In this document: positions 37,509 to 46,550 of the stretch, piece after piece
Layout of the letters: the number at the start of each line of letters is the position of its first letter
Position numbering within the stretch: the stretch's first letter is position 1
Source of the DNA: Bacteroidales bacterium 52_46
Lineage (GTDB): Bacteria; Bacteroidota; Bacteroidia; Bacteroidales; Muribaculaceae
DNA: 64,000 nt
Direction: 5' to 3'
Assembly: GCA_001915385.1 (NCBI GenBank)
Contig: MNQK01000027.1
Coordinates: forward strand, 62,001-126,000
The notes under the pieces: generated by a model
Told to the model about the DNA's origin: nothing
Database searches by the model: none
What the model saw: the letters and a program-made list of their open reading frames with translations, nothing else
Translations under genes and position numbers: made by a program

Positions 37509-39821
37509 TTAACGTACTGCAATTTTTTGTGATACCTGTCCGTTGACATTAAGTACATATATGCCTTTTGACAGGGAGGAAAGGTCTACGACAGCCTCGT
37601 CGGCCCGGAAAGACTGAACGAGACGCTCGCGCCCCGAGATGTCATATACGGCTATTTCGAGCGAAGACGCTCCCGCGAGGAACACGCTGAAACGGTTATC
37701 ACCGAGTGAGCTGACCAATACGCGCTCATCATCAACCGAGATGTCACCTACTCCGGCGTTGGACCGGCGGAGCACCTCCTTGAGACCGGCGAGGGCGTCG
37801 AATTTACCGGCACCTGCCTGCACTTGGTCGGCCTTAAGCACCCCTTCGTCACGTACTGCCGTCTTTGCCACTATATCCTTGACATCGCTGATGGTCAGCG
37901 TGGGGTCGGCCTCGAGCCACAGTGCAAGCGCTCCGGCCACCTGCGGTGATGCCATCGACGTGCCTATCGACCAGCCCCAGTAGTTGGAACGGTCAGCCTC
38001 ATCGACATAGGCATTGAGCGAAGAACCGCTGACATTTCCCTCCGTCTCGACATAATAGGAATTCATGGGGGATATTATGACTGCGCCGGGGGCACATATA
38101 TGAGGCATGTTGCGGCCGTCGACAAGCGTACCATAGGAGGAGAATGAGGATATGTTGCCTTCGGTCAGTTCATATTCGGAGTGGTATAAACCGCCGTCGA
38201 CAGCGGCCCAGTCGGAACGCGTGTCATACGAACCGACAACGAGAATGCTGTTGCCGGTGGCCATGTCGCTGATTGAACCGTTGCACATGCCGTCGTCATA
38301 TCCATCCAGTCCGAAATTGGTAATAGATGAGAAAAGACCGTCGCAGAACAAATCGGCACGCTGGCCAGCGGTGCCTTTCACTATGAAACCGAGCACATAG
38401 TTGCCGGAATCGTTTCTCGGCGACTTGTTCATGGCGTGATAGTCAAGGATAGCGTAGAAGCGTCCAGAGTCTTCGTCGTAGGTCCATCCTAACCCTACAT
38501 ACCCGTCGAAATAGTTGGCGAACTGGGTATCTACAATATCGGTGTCAGTCTCCTGATAGTCTGACGAGCTGACCCAGTATTTCCCGGTGCCGGGGTTATC
38601 GAGGTCAACGGTCAGGGGGTAGCGCTGCACTATGCGGCCGCGGCTCTTGTTGAAGATGACGGCCTGTATTTCAAGCGGAGTCGAGTCGTCGCTGTACATC
38701 TCGACATTGCCGTATTGCAGGAATCCGTAGCCTATGGAACTCATGTCCTGGCCGAGGATAAAGCTCTTTATTTCGCCGTCATCGGCGGTAAAGGTCTTGT
38801 TGAGAGCAATCTTCATGTCGCCTTCATTGCCGGCAGAGACACAGATGATGGCCTTGTACTGCTCGGCCACGGCGTCAAAATACTGGTTGATGAGCCCCTT
38901 GCCGTCATGTGCGCCGGTATTGCTTCCGAGCGAAAGGTTTATCACCGACGGCTTGTTTTCGTAATCGGCATACTCAAGTATATGGTCTACTCCGTAAGCG
39001 ATAATCACATCGTAGAGGTCACCGCAGCCGACGGCGATGTCTGATTCGTAGGCCACACCATAGTACGGGTTGGGCATATCACTGATGGTGACAGGAGTAT
39101 TCCTGTCGCCGACAGCCACTTTCGCTGTGCCGAGGTAACCGCCGGCCATAGAGCCGAGTGTGTGGGTGCCATGGAAAGTGGAAGCGTCGTCGGTCTTGAA
39201 TGTCGTGATATACTTTACATTTTCAGTCGTATAGTTGCCATAGAATTTCTCTGTCACCTCGCCGGTAGTGGTGTTGGCCGTCATGTGGGCGAGAAATCCT
39301 ACGCGTGGATTCCCATCCGCATCGCGGAAACTGATATGGTTGGGGTCGATACCATTGTCGACGACTCCGCAAACCACGCCCTTGCCTGTATAGGCTCGCG
39401 GCAGACCCTCGCCGCTATGTATCTTATCGACGCCCCCGGCAGTGCGGGCCACATCATTTTTTGCCTTGACGGGACGGGCAAGCTGGAAGCGCTTCACACC
39501 TTTGAGCGATGCAACGCGCTCCACATCGCCGACCGGCACCGATACGAATGCGAACCCTTGACTGCAACGCATCACATTGACGCCCTCGGCCTCCAGCTGC
39601 TCGACAGTGCATCCGTCGGCAAGTTTTATCATGCCGAATACATGGGTTGACTGTTCGGGAGTCACTCCTTTCACTTTCAACTGTTTGCCGCCTCGCGCCT
39701 CCTGCGACATCATGAGCCGTTGCTGACGCAACTGCGCACGGCTCACCAGATCAAGCGACGTCTGTGCCTGAACCGCACCGGCAAGCACAACTGTCGCGGC
39801 TAATAAAATTTTCTTTTTCAT
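37509..39821 (-). CDS. Secreted subtilisin-like serine protease (S8)
   Basis: A 770-residue protein with signal peptide MKKKILLAATVVLAGAVQAQ, a propeptide-like region to about residue 120 and an S8 domain. The triad is Asp155 (CGVVDNGID), His217 (FHGTHTLGSMAG) and Ser622 (GTSMASPQVAGALALW). The oxyanion Asn is Asn332 (SAGNEGD). About 200 residues between Asn332 and Ser622 form an inserted domain, as in many Bacteroidota subtilases. The end is a sorting-type tail (VYDISGRERLVQSF, LSKGIYVLNVNGQVSQKIAVR). It should act outside the cell or on its surface. The gene precedes the leucine-rich repeat gene by 23 bp. Confidence 0.94.
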   Translation of the reverse strand: MKKKILLAATVVLAGAVQAQTSLDLVSRAQLRQQRLMMSQEARGGKQLKVKGVTPEQSTHVFGMIKLADGCTVEQLEAEGVNVMRCSQGFAFVSVPVGDVERVASLKGVKRFQLARPVKAKNDVARTAGGVDKIHSGEGLPRAYTGKGVVCGVVDNGIDPNHISFRDADGNPRVGFLAHMTANTTTGEVTEKFYGNYTTENVKYITTFKTDDASTFHGTHTLGSMAGGYLGTAKVAVGDRNTPVTISDMPNPYYGVAYESDIAVGCGDLYDVIIAYGVDHILEYADYENKPSVINLSLGSNTGAHDGKGLINQYFDAVAEQYKAIICVSAGNEGDMKIALNKTFTADDGEIKSFILGQDMSSIGYGFLQYGNVEMYSDDSTPLEIQAVIFNKSRGRIVQRYPLTVDLDNPGTGKYWVSSSDYQETDTDIVDTQFANYFDGYVGLGWTYDEDSGRFYAILDYHAMNKSPRNDSGNYVLGFIVKGTAGQRADLFCDGLFSSITNFGLDGYDDGMCNGSISDMATGNSILVVGSYDTRSDWAAVDGGLYHSEYELTEGNISSFSSYGTLVDGRNMPHICAPGAVIISPMNSYYVETEGNVSGSSLNAYVDEADRSNYWGWSIGTSMASPQVAGALALWLEADPTLTISDVKDIVAKTAVRDEGVLKADQVQAGAGKFDALAGLKEVLRRSNAGVGDISVDDERVLVSSLGDNRFSVFLAGASSLEIAVYDISGRERLVQSFRADEAVVDLSSLSKGIYVLNVNGQVSQKIAVR

Positions 39822-39993
39822 CTATGTATATTGCAATAATATTATACTTAGGCATTCCCTTTATACGTCAGAAAACAGACTAACGGTTTCATCCATTCCG
39901 GGAGAAGCCGTTGGTCTGTATTCTCTATCCGTATTCCTGTCAGCGGCTCCGTGACCACGGAAACGCACTGTCGGGAAGTACGGGCCGGCATGT

Positions 39994-41853
39994 TTATCGT
40001 TTTACAACTTTCTTGCCGTTTACGATGTAGATTCCGGCGGGAAGACGTGTCAGGTCATTGTCATTCGACACGCGGATACCCTGGAGGTTGTAGACCTCGC
40101 ATTCCCCGGTGGCATCGGTGATTATACCGTCGATGCCGGCCGATGTAGAGTTTACGGCTATGGTGGAATCCTTGTTCACTTTCACTACGAACGCACCCGA
40201 AGCGTCAGGTTCAATTGCAGTGTCGTCAGCCTTGACCGAAATCTTATAGTCACCCACGGGCTTGATGCTTATCTCGGTACCGGGGAGCACACTGTGGGTC
40301 TTCGCCCAGTCCGTGACATTGTTAATGCGGTCGAATGTCACCGAGACTTTGGCAGCTTCGAGATTTTCGCCGGCATTAATCGTTGCGTTGTAAATGTCGG
40401 GGTCGGAAGCGAGGAAGATTTTCACTACATCGCCGTCGTTGAGCCTCAGTTCGTAAACAGTGCTGTTATCATACATCGGAGCGACTGACTCATTGTTGAG
40501 ATAAACGTTGGCACAAGGTGCGCCGTACCATGAGAGACCGAAAGGATTGTCACCCTCGTAGAATGCTATGTCGTTGTATCCGGTGGCAATGTCGACAGCC
40601 GTGCGGTCGCTGCGCATGAAGTTGAAATACTGGGTGGCAGCCAAGCGGTCGTCGACATAGACCACGGCTTTGCTGTCGCGTTCGATGGCACCTGAAGTAA
40701 CAATGATGCTCATGCCCTCGGTGACTGTTACGTTGTATGCTCCGTCATAGTCCGCCGAGACGGGTGAACCGCCTGCTGTCACGGAAGATATGAAGCAACC
40801 CGATGCGGCTTTTATCTGTATCATCGTGTTGGTTTCGCTCAGCTCGATGGGGTTTTCGCCGCTTACAAGGCCGGAAATGACATCGCCGTTGTAGGAATAG
40901 CCCCTGTATACAATTACATTTTCCGGATAGTCTATATCAAGAATAGCCTTGACGGTGCTGTATTTGTGGGCGTCTATCTCGATATTGGTTTCAGAGGTGA
41001 CTACCATGCTGTATGAGCCGTAGAAGTAGGTCGAGTTGCCGTTGACCTTGAAATATGAGAGACTATAGTCGTTAGTATTTCCCGAAACTGCCAGCGTGCT
41101 GCCTGCCTTCACGGTGAAGTTGTCGTCATTATAATTGTCGACCGGCGTTCCGTCGACAGTCACACCTGTTACGAAGCCCTTTGCCTCATCTGAGGTGTAG
41201 CTGAACTTCACGGGAACATCAATATCGGGGAAGTTGGCGAAAATTTCAATTTTGTCGCCGGTGGCCGGAGATATGCGCCATGATGTGCCCTGCGGTTCAA
41301 CAACCTCATCGTTAAGTTTGACCTGATAGAGTACAGCATCGTAGCTTACGCCGCCTATAGTAAGGGGAAGTTCCTTCTCGGTCATGTATTTTACGTCGTT
41401 CCAGCCCTCGGCAAGAGTGATGTCGGTATATGTTCCGGAACGCTGGACCTTCACTTTAGAGGGGTCGTCGACGTATATCCGGCAGCTGCCGTCGCGCACC
41501 TCATCAGCTTTGGCAGTGGTGATGGTATATTTAGCACCGGCTGTATACGATGACATATAGAGAGAATATGACGTCATGTTTGATACATACTCTTCGGTAT
41601 CGTCAGCGCCGTCCATGCTTTTCACTATTTTGGTAATAAAGGCGTCGGGTTTGGCGGTGATACTTACCGACTGGTAATCGTCCGCCGAAACGATATTGTC
41701 GCCGGCCACAAGATTCTCAAGCGGGGCGCCGTAGTTAACACTAACCTCAATATTGTCAGGATTGTCGATGTTGAGAATGACATCGAGTGCATTGGCCGGC
41801 ACTGATACAAGCATCAGCAATGCAGTGAGGATGAAAAAGTAGAATTTCTTCAT
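39994..41853 (-). CDS. Secreted repeat protein of unknown function with sorting tail
   Basis: A 619-residue protein with signal peptide MKKFYFFILTALLMLVSVPANA. I recognise no known enzyme motif. Two halves are related: VILNIDNPDNIEVSVNYGAP matches AILDIDYPENVIVYRGYSYN, and CRIYVDDPSKVKVQ with EGWNDVKYMT matches AVVYVDDRLAATQYF with TGYNDIAFYE. So it is built from an internal duplication of about 250-300 residues. The C-terminus (VYNLQGIRVSNDNDL, LPAGIYIVNGKKVVKR) is the clearest sorting-type tail in the window. It lies 172 bp upstream of the subtilase gene on the same strand. Four degenerate atgtgattt repeats sit just before its start. Confidence 0.8.
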   Translation of the reverse strand: MKKFYFFILTALLMLVSVPANALDVILNIDNPDNIEVSVNYGAPLENLVAGDNIVSADDYQSVSITAKPDAFITKIVKSMDGADDTEEYVSNMTSYSLYMSSYTAGAKYTITTAKADEVRDGSCRIYVDDPSKVKVQRSGTYTDITLAEGWNDVKYMTEKELPLTIGGVSYDAVLYQVKLNDEVVEPQGTSWRISPATGDKIEIFANFPDIDVPVKFSYTSDEAKGFVTGVTVDGTPVDNYNDDNFTVKAGSTLAVSGNTNDYSLSYFKVNGNSTYFYGSYSMVVTSETNIEIDAHKYSTVKAILDIDYPENVIVYRGYSYNGDVISGLVSGENPIELSETNTMIQIKAASGCFISSVTAGGSPVSADYDGAYNVTVTEGMSIIVTSGAIERDSKAVVYVDDRLAATQYFNFMRSDRTAVDIATGYNDIAFYEGDNPFGLSWYGAPCANVYLNNESVAPMYDNSTVYELRLNDGDVVKIFLASDPDIYNATINAGENLEAAKVSVTFDRINNVTDWAKTHSVLPGTEISIKPVGDYKISVKADDTAIEPDASGAFVVKVNKDSTIAVNSTSAGIDGIITDATGECEVYNLQGIRVSNDNDLTRLPAGIYIVNGKKVVKR

Positions 41854-41869
41854 ATTATATAAAATTTGA

Positions 41870-41930
41870 AATGTGATTAAAATCTGAATGTGATTTTTAA
41901 AATGCGATTTAAATGTGATTTTTAATGTAA
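41870..41930. repeat. Degenerate atgtgatttt repeats before a secreted-protein gene
   Basis: Four units (atgtgatta, atgtgattttt, atgcgattt, atgtgattttt) lie within 60 bases directly upstream of the 41853 start. Similar units (taaagtgtgatt) lie at 31269-31302 upstream of another minus-strand gene. The rest of the spacer to 42404 is AT-rich, with only the features listed separately. Confidence 0.5.
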
Positions 41931-42162
41931 GGAATTATGGTTATATCAATATTATTGTTATATTATATGTATAAACTATGCAAATATGCAATTTTGGTGT
42001 TATAATGTAATTTAAATGGAATATTATTAACTTAATTTGTAAAAATAATATTGCATTTAGTTATAATTTGTCGCAAAAGTAATTATTTTTTTTATTTTGA
42101 TGAAATAATTTCGGTTTTTTGTTATAATTTTCCTTAAAATTATCCGAATGGTTGTTTTTATA

Positions 42163-42212
42163 AGTCGGAGTACTCGGAGTTCTCTGAGTTCTCCGAGAAC
42201 TCCAAGTACTCC
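42163..42212. repeat. ctccgag/ctcggag inverted-unit repeat
   Basis: Units such as actcggagttctc, tgagttctccgag and aactccaagtactcc form imperfect inverted repeats like those at 1912-1958 and 47630-47672. Confidence 0.6.
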
Positions 42213-42313
42213 CATGCCTCCCGTTTTTCCGATTTCATTGATAATTAAGGCGGAGAAACGGGTGATTATATCAAAAAAGGTTAACAGATGATGGATTGTT
42301 GGAGCAAAATGAT

Positions 42314-42321
42314 TAAATTTG
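42314..42321 (+). promoter_or_regulatory. -7 box of ychF
   Basis: TAAATTTG matches TAnnTTTG and lies 84 bases before the ychF start. The -33 element is weak. Confidence 0.5.
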
Positions 42322-42404
42322 CAATTTGATAATCCGGGAGTAAACATTCTCTCACAATCTGAGAAAATTAAAGATAAATATATACTGAATTATAATATAG
42401 AATA

Positions 42405-43508
42405 ATGTCACTTAAATGCGGTATCGTAGGTCTGCCTAACGTGGGTAAATCGACCTTGTTCAACTGTCTCTCCAATGCCAAAGCGCAGTCGGGCAACTTC
42501 CCGTTCTGCACGATAGAACCGAATGTAGGTGTAATCACAGTGCCCGACGAACGTCTCAACAAACTGGTGGAGATGTGCAACCCGCGGAGCGTGGTTCCCG
42601 CCACAGTCGAGATTGTCGACATAGCCGGCCTGGTGAAGGGCGCGAGCAAGGGGGAGGGACTCGGCAACAAGTTCCTTGCCAATATCCGCGAGACCGACGC
42701 AATAATCCATGTGCTCCGCTGCTTTGACGATGACAATATAACGCACGTCGACGGCACTGTCGACCCCGTTCGCGACAAGGAAATCATCGACTACGAGCTG
42801 CAGATAAAGGACCTCGAGACGATAGAGGGCCGCATGGCACGCACCCAGAAGCAGGCCCAGACGGGCGGCGACAAGGTGGCCAAGATGCAGTATGAGGTAC
42901 TCCGCCAATACAAGGAGGCACTCGACAAAGGTCTGCCCGCTCGGTCGGTGAAGTTCGAGACCGTCGACGAGCAGAAATTCGCCCGCGAGCTGTTCCTGCT
43001 GACATCGAAACCGGTGCTTTATGTATGCAATGTCGATGACGCCTCGGCCGTTGACGGCAACAAATATGTCGACGCCGTGAAAGAGGCCATCAAGGACGAG
43101 GGCGCCGAGATGCTGATTGTGGCCGCAGCCACCGAAAGCGACATCGCCGAACTCGATTCGTATGAGGACCGTCAGGCATTTCTTGAGGAAATCGGCCTGA
43201 GCGAGTCGGGCGTTTCGCGACTGATACGCGCCGCATACCATCTGCTCGACCTCCAGACATTCTTCACCGCCGGCGAGGACGAATGCCGCGCATGGACATT
43301 CCGCCGCGGCTCCAAAGCGCCCAAATGCGCCGGTGTGATACACACCGACTTCGAGAAGGGCTTTATCCGCGCCGAGGTAATCAAATATGACGACTATGTG
43401 ACTCTCGGAGGAGAGGCCAAAGTGAAGGAGGCCGGAAAATTCGGAGTCGAGGGCAAGGACTATGTGGTGCAGGACGGCGACATCATGCACTTCCGGTTCA
43501 ATGTCTGA
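42405..43508 (+). CDS. ychF: Redox-regulated ATPase/GTPase YchF
   Basis: A 367-residue Obg-related P-loop protein. The Walker A is GLPNVGKST (residues 9-17), the switch region is VEIVDIAGLVKGASKGEGLG near 64, and the C-terminal TGS-type domain includes CRAWTFRRGSKAPKCAGVIH. YchF proteins prefer ATP, bind ribosomes and act in stress responses. The length is normal and the start is a single ATG behind an AT-rich leader. It precedes the glycyl-tRNA synthetase by 103 bp on the same strand, with a short tandem repeat between them. Confidence 0.97.
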   Translation: MSLKCGIVGLPNVGKSTLFNCLSNAKAQSGNFPFCTIEPNVGVITVPDERLNKLVEMCNPRSVVPATVEIVDIAGLVKGASKGEGLGNKFLANIRETDAIIHVLRCFDDDNITHVDGTVDPVRDKEIIDYELQIKDLETIEGRMARTQKQAQTGGDKVAKMQYEVLRQYKEALDKGLPARSVKFETVDEQKFARELFLLTSKPVLYVCNVDDASAVDGNKYVDAVKEAIKDEGAEMLIVAAATESDIAELDSYEDRQAFLEEIGLSESGVSRLIRAAYHLLDLQTFFTAGEDECRAWTFRRGSKAPKCAGVIHTDFEKGFIRAEVIKYDDYVTLGGEAKVKEAGKFGVEGKDYVVQDGDIMHFRFNV

Positions 43509-43528
43509 GCGCCCGGATTATTAATAGT

Positions 43529-43564
43529 ATAAGATTTATAAGTCTTATAAGATTTATAAGTCTT
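43529..43564. repeat. Two tandem copies of an 18-base unit
   Basis: ataagatttataagtctt occurs twice in a row (43529-43546 and 43547-43564) between ychF and the glycyl-tRNA synthetase gene. Confidence 0.75.
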
Positions 43565-43611
43565 ATAGCCAACTCAACAGAAATTTACAGTAAATTAAAC
43601 ATATAAAGAAA

Positions 43612-45156
43612 ATGGCACAACAGGAAGATGTCTTCAAAAAAATCGTTTCACACGCCAAGGAATACGGTTTTGTGTTTCAATCGTCGGAAATCTATGACGG
43701 ACTCGCAGCAGTCTACGATTACGGACAAAACGGAGTAGAGCTCAAGAACAACATCAAGCGCTACTGGTGGGACGCAATGACGCTGCTCAACGAAAATATC
43801 GTAGGTATCGACTCAGCAATCTTCATGCACCCCACGATATGGAAAGCTTCGGGCCACGTTGACGCGTTCAACGACCCGTTGATCGACAACCGCGACTCCA
43901 AAAAGCGCTACCGCGCCGATGTACTCATCGAGGAGGAGCTTGCAAAATTTGACACCAAGATAGAAAAAGAGATAGCCAAAGCGAAAAAACGCTTCGGCGA
44001 GAGCTTCGACGAGGAGCAGTTCCGCACGACCAACGGCCGCGTGATTGAACTGACCGAAAAACGCGACGCACTTCACACCCGTTTCGCCAAGGCTATGAAC
44101 GACAACAATCTCGAGGAACTCCGCCAGATAATCATCGACCAGGAGATTGTCGACCCGATCAGCGGCACACGAAACTGGACCGACGTGCGCCAGTTCAACC
44201 TGATGTTCCGCACCGAGATGGGTTCGACAGCCGACGGCGCGATGACCGTATATCTGCGTCCGGAGACGGCACAGGGTATCTTCGTCAACTACCTCAACGT
44301 GCAGAAGACAGGCCGCATGCGCATACCGTTCGGTATCGCCCAGATAGGCAAGGCATTCCGCAATGAGATAGTAGCCCGCCAGTTCATATTCCGCATGCGT
44401 GAGTTCGAGCAGATGGAGATGCAGTTCTTCGTACGTCCCGGCTCGGAGCTTGAATGGTTCCAGAAATGGAAAGAAACCCGCCTGCGCTGGCACAAGGCCC
44501 TCGGCCTGGGCGATGCAAAATACCGCTACCACGACCACGACAAGCTGGCGCACTATGCCAACGCCGCCACCGACATCGAGTTCGAGATGCCGTTCGGATT
44601 CAAGGAGGTGGAGGGTATCCACTCGCGTACCAACTTCGACCTGTCGCAGCATGAGAAATTCTCAGGCAAGAAGATACAATACTTCGACCCCGAGCTCAAC
44701 GAATCGTACACTCCATACGTCATCGAGACATCAATCGGTGTGGACCGTATGTTCCTGTCGGTGCTCTGCTCGAGCTACGAGGAGCAGGCTCTGGAGAACG
44801 GCGAGACCCGCGTGGTGCTCCACCTCCCCGCCCCTCTCGCGCCGACCAAGTGCGCCGTCATGCCGCTCGTGCGCAAGGACGGTCTGCCCGAAAAGGCTCG
44901 CGAGATTGTCAACGACCTGAAATTCGACTTCGCCACCCACTACGACGAGAAGGACTCAATCGGCAAGCGCTACCGCCGCCAGGACGCAGTGGGCACGCCG
45001 TTCTGTATCACCGTTGACCATCAGACCCTCGAGGACAACACGGTGACACTGCGCGAACGCGACTCGATGGAACAGACCCGCGTCAACATCGCCGACCTGC
45101 ACAAGCTGATACACGACCGCGTGTCAATCAACTCGTTGCTGCGCAAGCTGTCGTAA
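43612..45156 (+). CDS. glyQS: Glycine--tRNA ligase (alpha2 type)
   Basis: A 514-residue class II synthetase of the single-chain homodimeric type, charging tRNA-Gly in the cytoplasm. Landmarks are the N-terminal YGFVFQSSEIYDGLAAVYDYG, the motif 2 region FRMREFEQMEMQFFVRPG (about 260), GVDRMFLSVLCSSYEEQ (about 377, motif 3 side) and a C-terminal anticodon-binding domain from about 405 (HLPAPLAPTKCAVMPLV). The inserted helical part with AKAKKRFGESFDEEQF lies at about 120. The length agrees with this type and not with the separate alpha and beta subunits. It lies 44 bp before lemA. Confidence 0.97.
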   Translation: MAQQEDVFKKIVSHAKEYGFVFQSSEIYDGLAAVYDYGQNGVELKNNIKRYWWDAMTLLNENIVGIDSAIFMHPTIWKASGHVDAFNDPLIDNRDSKKRYRADVLIEEELAKFDTKIEKEIAKAKKRFGESFDEEQFRTTNGRVIELTEKRDALHTRFAKAMNDNNLEELRQIIIDQEIVDPISGTRNWTDVRQFNLMFRTEMGSTADGAMTVYLRPETAQGIFVNYLNVQKTGRMRIPFGIAQIGKAFRNEIVARQFIFRMREFEQMEMQFFVRPGSELEWFQKWKETRLRWHKALGLGDAKYRYHDHDKLAHYANAATDIEFEMPFGFKEVEGIHSRTNFDLSQHEKFSGKKIQYFDPELNESYTPYVIETSIGVDRMFLSVLCSSYEEQALENGETRVVLHLPAPLAPTKCAVMPLVRKDGLPEKAREIVNDLKFDFATHYDEKDSIGKRYRRQDAVGTPFCITVDHQTLEDNTVTLRERDSMEQTRVNIADLHKLIHDRVSINSLLRKLS

Positions 45157-45200
45157 CAGAAGCTGTCAAAATTTAAACACACATAAAATAAAACAAGAGA

Positions 45201-45836
45201 ATGAAAAAATCGTATATAGTGCTTATCTCTGTGGCTGTACTGCTCCTTATCGGAGTAGGCAGCTGCATCGGAGTGCGCAACGGCATCGTCAGCGCCGACC
45301 AGGCGGTGAAGAAGAGCTGGGGTAACGTAGAGAGCGCCTACCAGCGCCGTCTCGACCTCATACCCAACCTTGTCAACACCGTCAAGGGCTACGCCGCTCA
45401 CGAGTCGACCACGCTGCAGAATGTGACTGATGCCCGTGTAGGCCTCAAAAAAGCCTACGACGAAGCGAGCCAGATTACCCCGGATCCGAATGCTTCTGCA
45501 GAACAAACTCAACAGATGTATGACTCCCAACGTAATCTTATGGAAAAAGCCGGCATTTATATCAATGCCGTACGCGAAGCTTATCCTGATTTGAAAGCAA
45601 ACGAAAATTTCAAGGATTTGCAATCAGAATTAGCCGGCACAGAGAACCGTATCAACACCGAGCGCACCCGTTACAACGAGGCTGTAGAGAAGTACAACAA
45701 CAAGATACTCCGCTTCCCGGGCAGTCTGTTCGGCTGGGGATACACGGAGAAAGAGATGTTTAAGGCTGATGCCAACGCATCGAAGGCTCCGAATGTGGAT
45801 TTCGGCAACAACAGCAACCCGACCGTTGATTTTTAA
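45201..45836 (+). CDS. lemA: LemA-family protein
   Basis: A 211-residue protein with one N-terminal membrane segment (YIVLISVAVLLLIGVGSC) and the LemA helical domain. Family motifs are KKSWGNVESAYQRRLDLIPNL (about 37), NVTDARVG (about 75), and TENRINTERTRYNEAVEKYN followed by FPGSLFGW near the end. LemA proteins are membrane-anchored helical bundles of unclear function. The middle, roughly 45475-45640, is visibly AT-richer in third positions than the flanks, which may mark a replaced segment. It is followed four bases later by the FKBP lipoprotein gene, so the two are co-transcribed. Confidence 0.93.
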   Translation: MKKSYIVLISVAVLLLIGVGSCIGVRNGIVSADQAVKKSWGNVESAYQRRLDLIPNLVNTVKGYAAHESTTLQNVTDARVGLKKAYDEASQITPDPNASAEQTQQMYDSQRNLMEKAGIYINAVREAYPDLKANENFKDLQSELAGTENRINTERTRYNEAVEKYNNKILRFPGSLFGWGYTEKEMFKADANASKAPNVDFGNNSNPTVDF

Positions 45837-45839
45837 GCT

Positions 45840-46400
45840 ATGAAGAAAGCGATTATCTATATGCTCATGGGAGCGGCCACGCTTGGATTTGCCTCGTGCA
45901 GCAATGACGACAACAGCGACGTGTGGGATGAATATGCCGACTACCGCGAGGCCAACGACGCGTTCATGGCCGAACAGGCCGAACTGACCGACGCCGACGG
46001 CAACAAGGTGTACACCAAGGTCGTCCCGGCATGGAACGGAAACGCATACGTGCTGATGCGCTGGTTCAACGACACGACCAAGACCGAAGGCAACCTGCGC
46101 CCGCTCTACACCTCGACCGTCGATGTGAAATATTACGGACGTACATACGAGAACGAGCCTTTCGACTCATCTTATCTGAGCCTCACTCCTGCCGACTCGG
46201 TTGTACGCTTCCGGCTCAACAGCGTGATTTCGGGCTGGGCTATAGCCATGGAGCGCATGCATGTGGGCGACACGGTAGAGGTGCTCGTGCCCTACGCCCA
46301 GGGCTACGGGTCGAGTTCGCAGGGCAAAATCAAGCCGTTCAGCGCGCTGAGGTTCAACATCAAGCTCGTCGACATCGCCGGCGAATACATCCGGCCGTAG
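45840..46400 (+). CDS. FKBP-type peptidyl-prolyl isomerase lipoprotein
   Basis: A 186-residue lipoprotein: MKKAIIYMLMGAATLGFASC gives Cys20, followed by SNDDNSD, acidic as in surface-exported Bacteroidota lipoproteins. The FKBP domain runs from about residue 80 to the end (VDVKYYGRTYENEPFDSSY, VISGWAIAMERMHVGDTVEVLVPYAQGYG-type layout). It should catalyse proline isomerisation and help protein folding outside the inner membrane. The Asp and aromatic residues of the FKBP pocket seem present, though the YGRTY loop is followed by a short insertion. It is translationally close to lemA (3-bp gap). Confidence 0.9.
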   Translation: MKKAIIYMLMGAATLGFASCSNDDNSDVWDEYADYREANDAFMAEQAELTDADGNKVYTKVVPAWNGNAYVLMRWFNDTTKTEGNLRPLYTSTVDVKYYGRTYENEPFDSSYLSLTPADSVVRFRLNSVISGWAIAMERMHVGDTVEVLVPYAQGYGSSSQGKIKPFSALRFNIKLVDIAGEYIRP

Positions 46401-46443
46401 TCAACAAAACACGCAAAAGTGTGCCAAATTAAAAAAAATTTGC

Positions 46444-46451
46444 TAACTTTG
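46444..46451 (+). promoter_or_regulatory. -7 box of fba
   Basis: TAACTTTG matches TAnnTTTG, 99 bases before the fba start. The -33 region has no clear TTTG. Confidence 0.6.
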
Positions 46452-46550
46452 CGTGGATAAAAACGGTAACCGGCTGAAAGCTATGCAGATGCCGGCATTA
46501 ATGAAAGCAAAAGGCAAAATTATTTATCAACCGATAAAACAACAATAACA

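Noticed and set aside
42408..43490. 360-codon open frame on the minus strand across ychF
   Set aside because: It is exactly opposite a well-conserved gene and its product has no recognisable motifs; long antisense frames are expected with this codon use.
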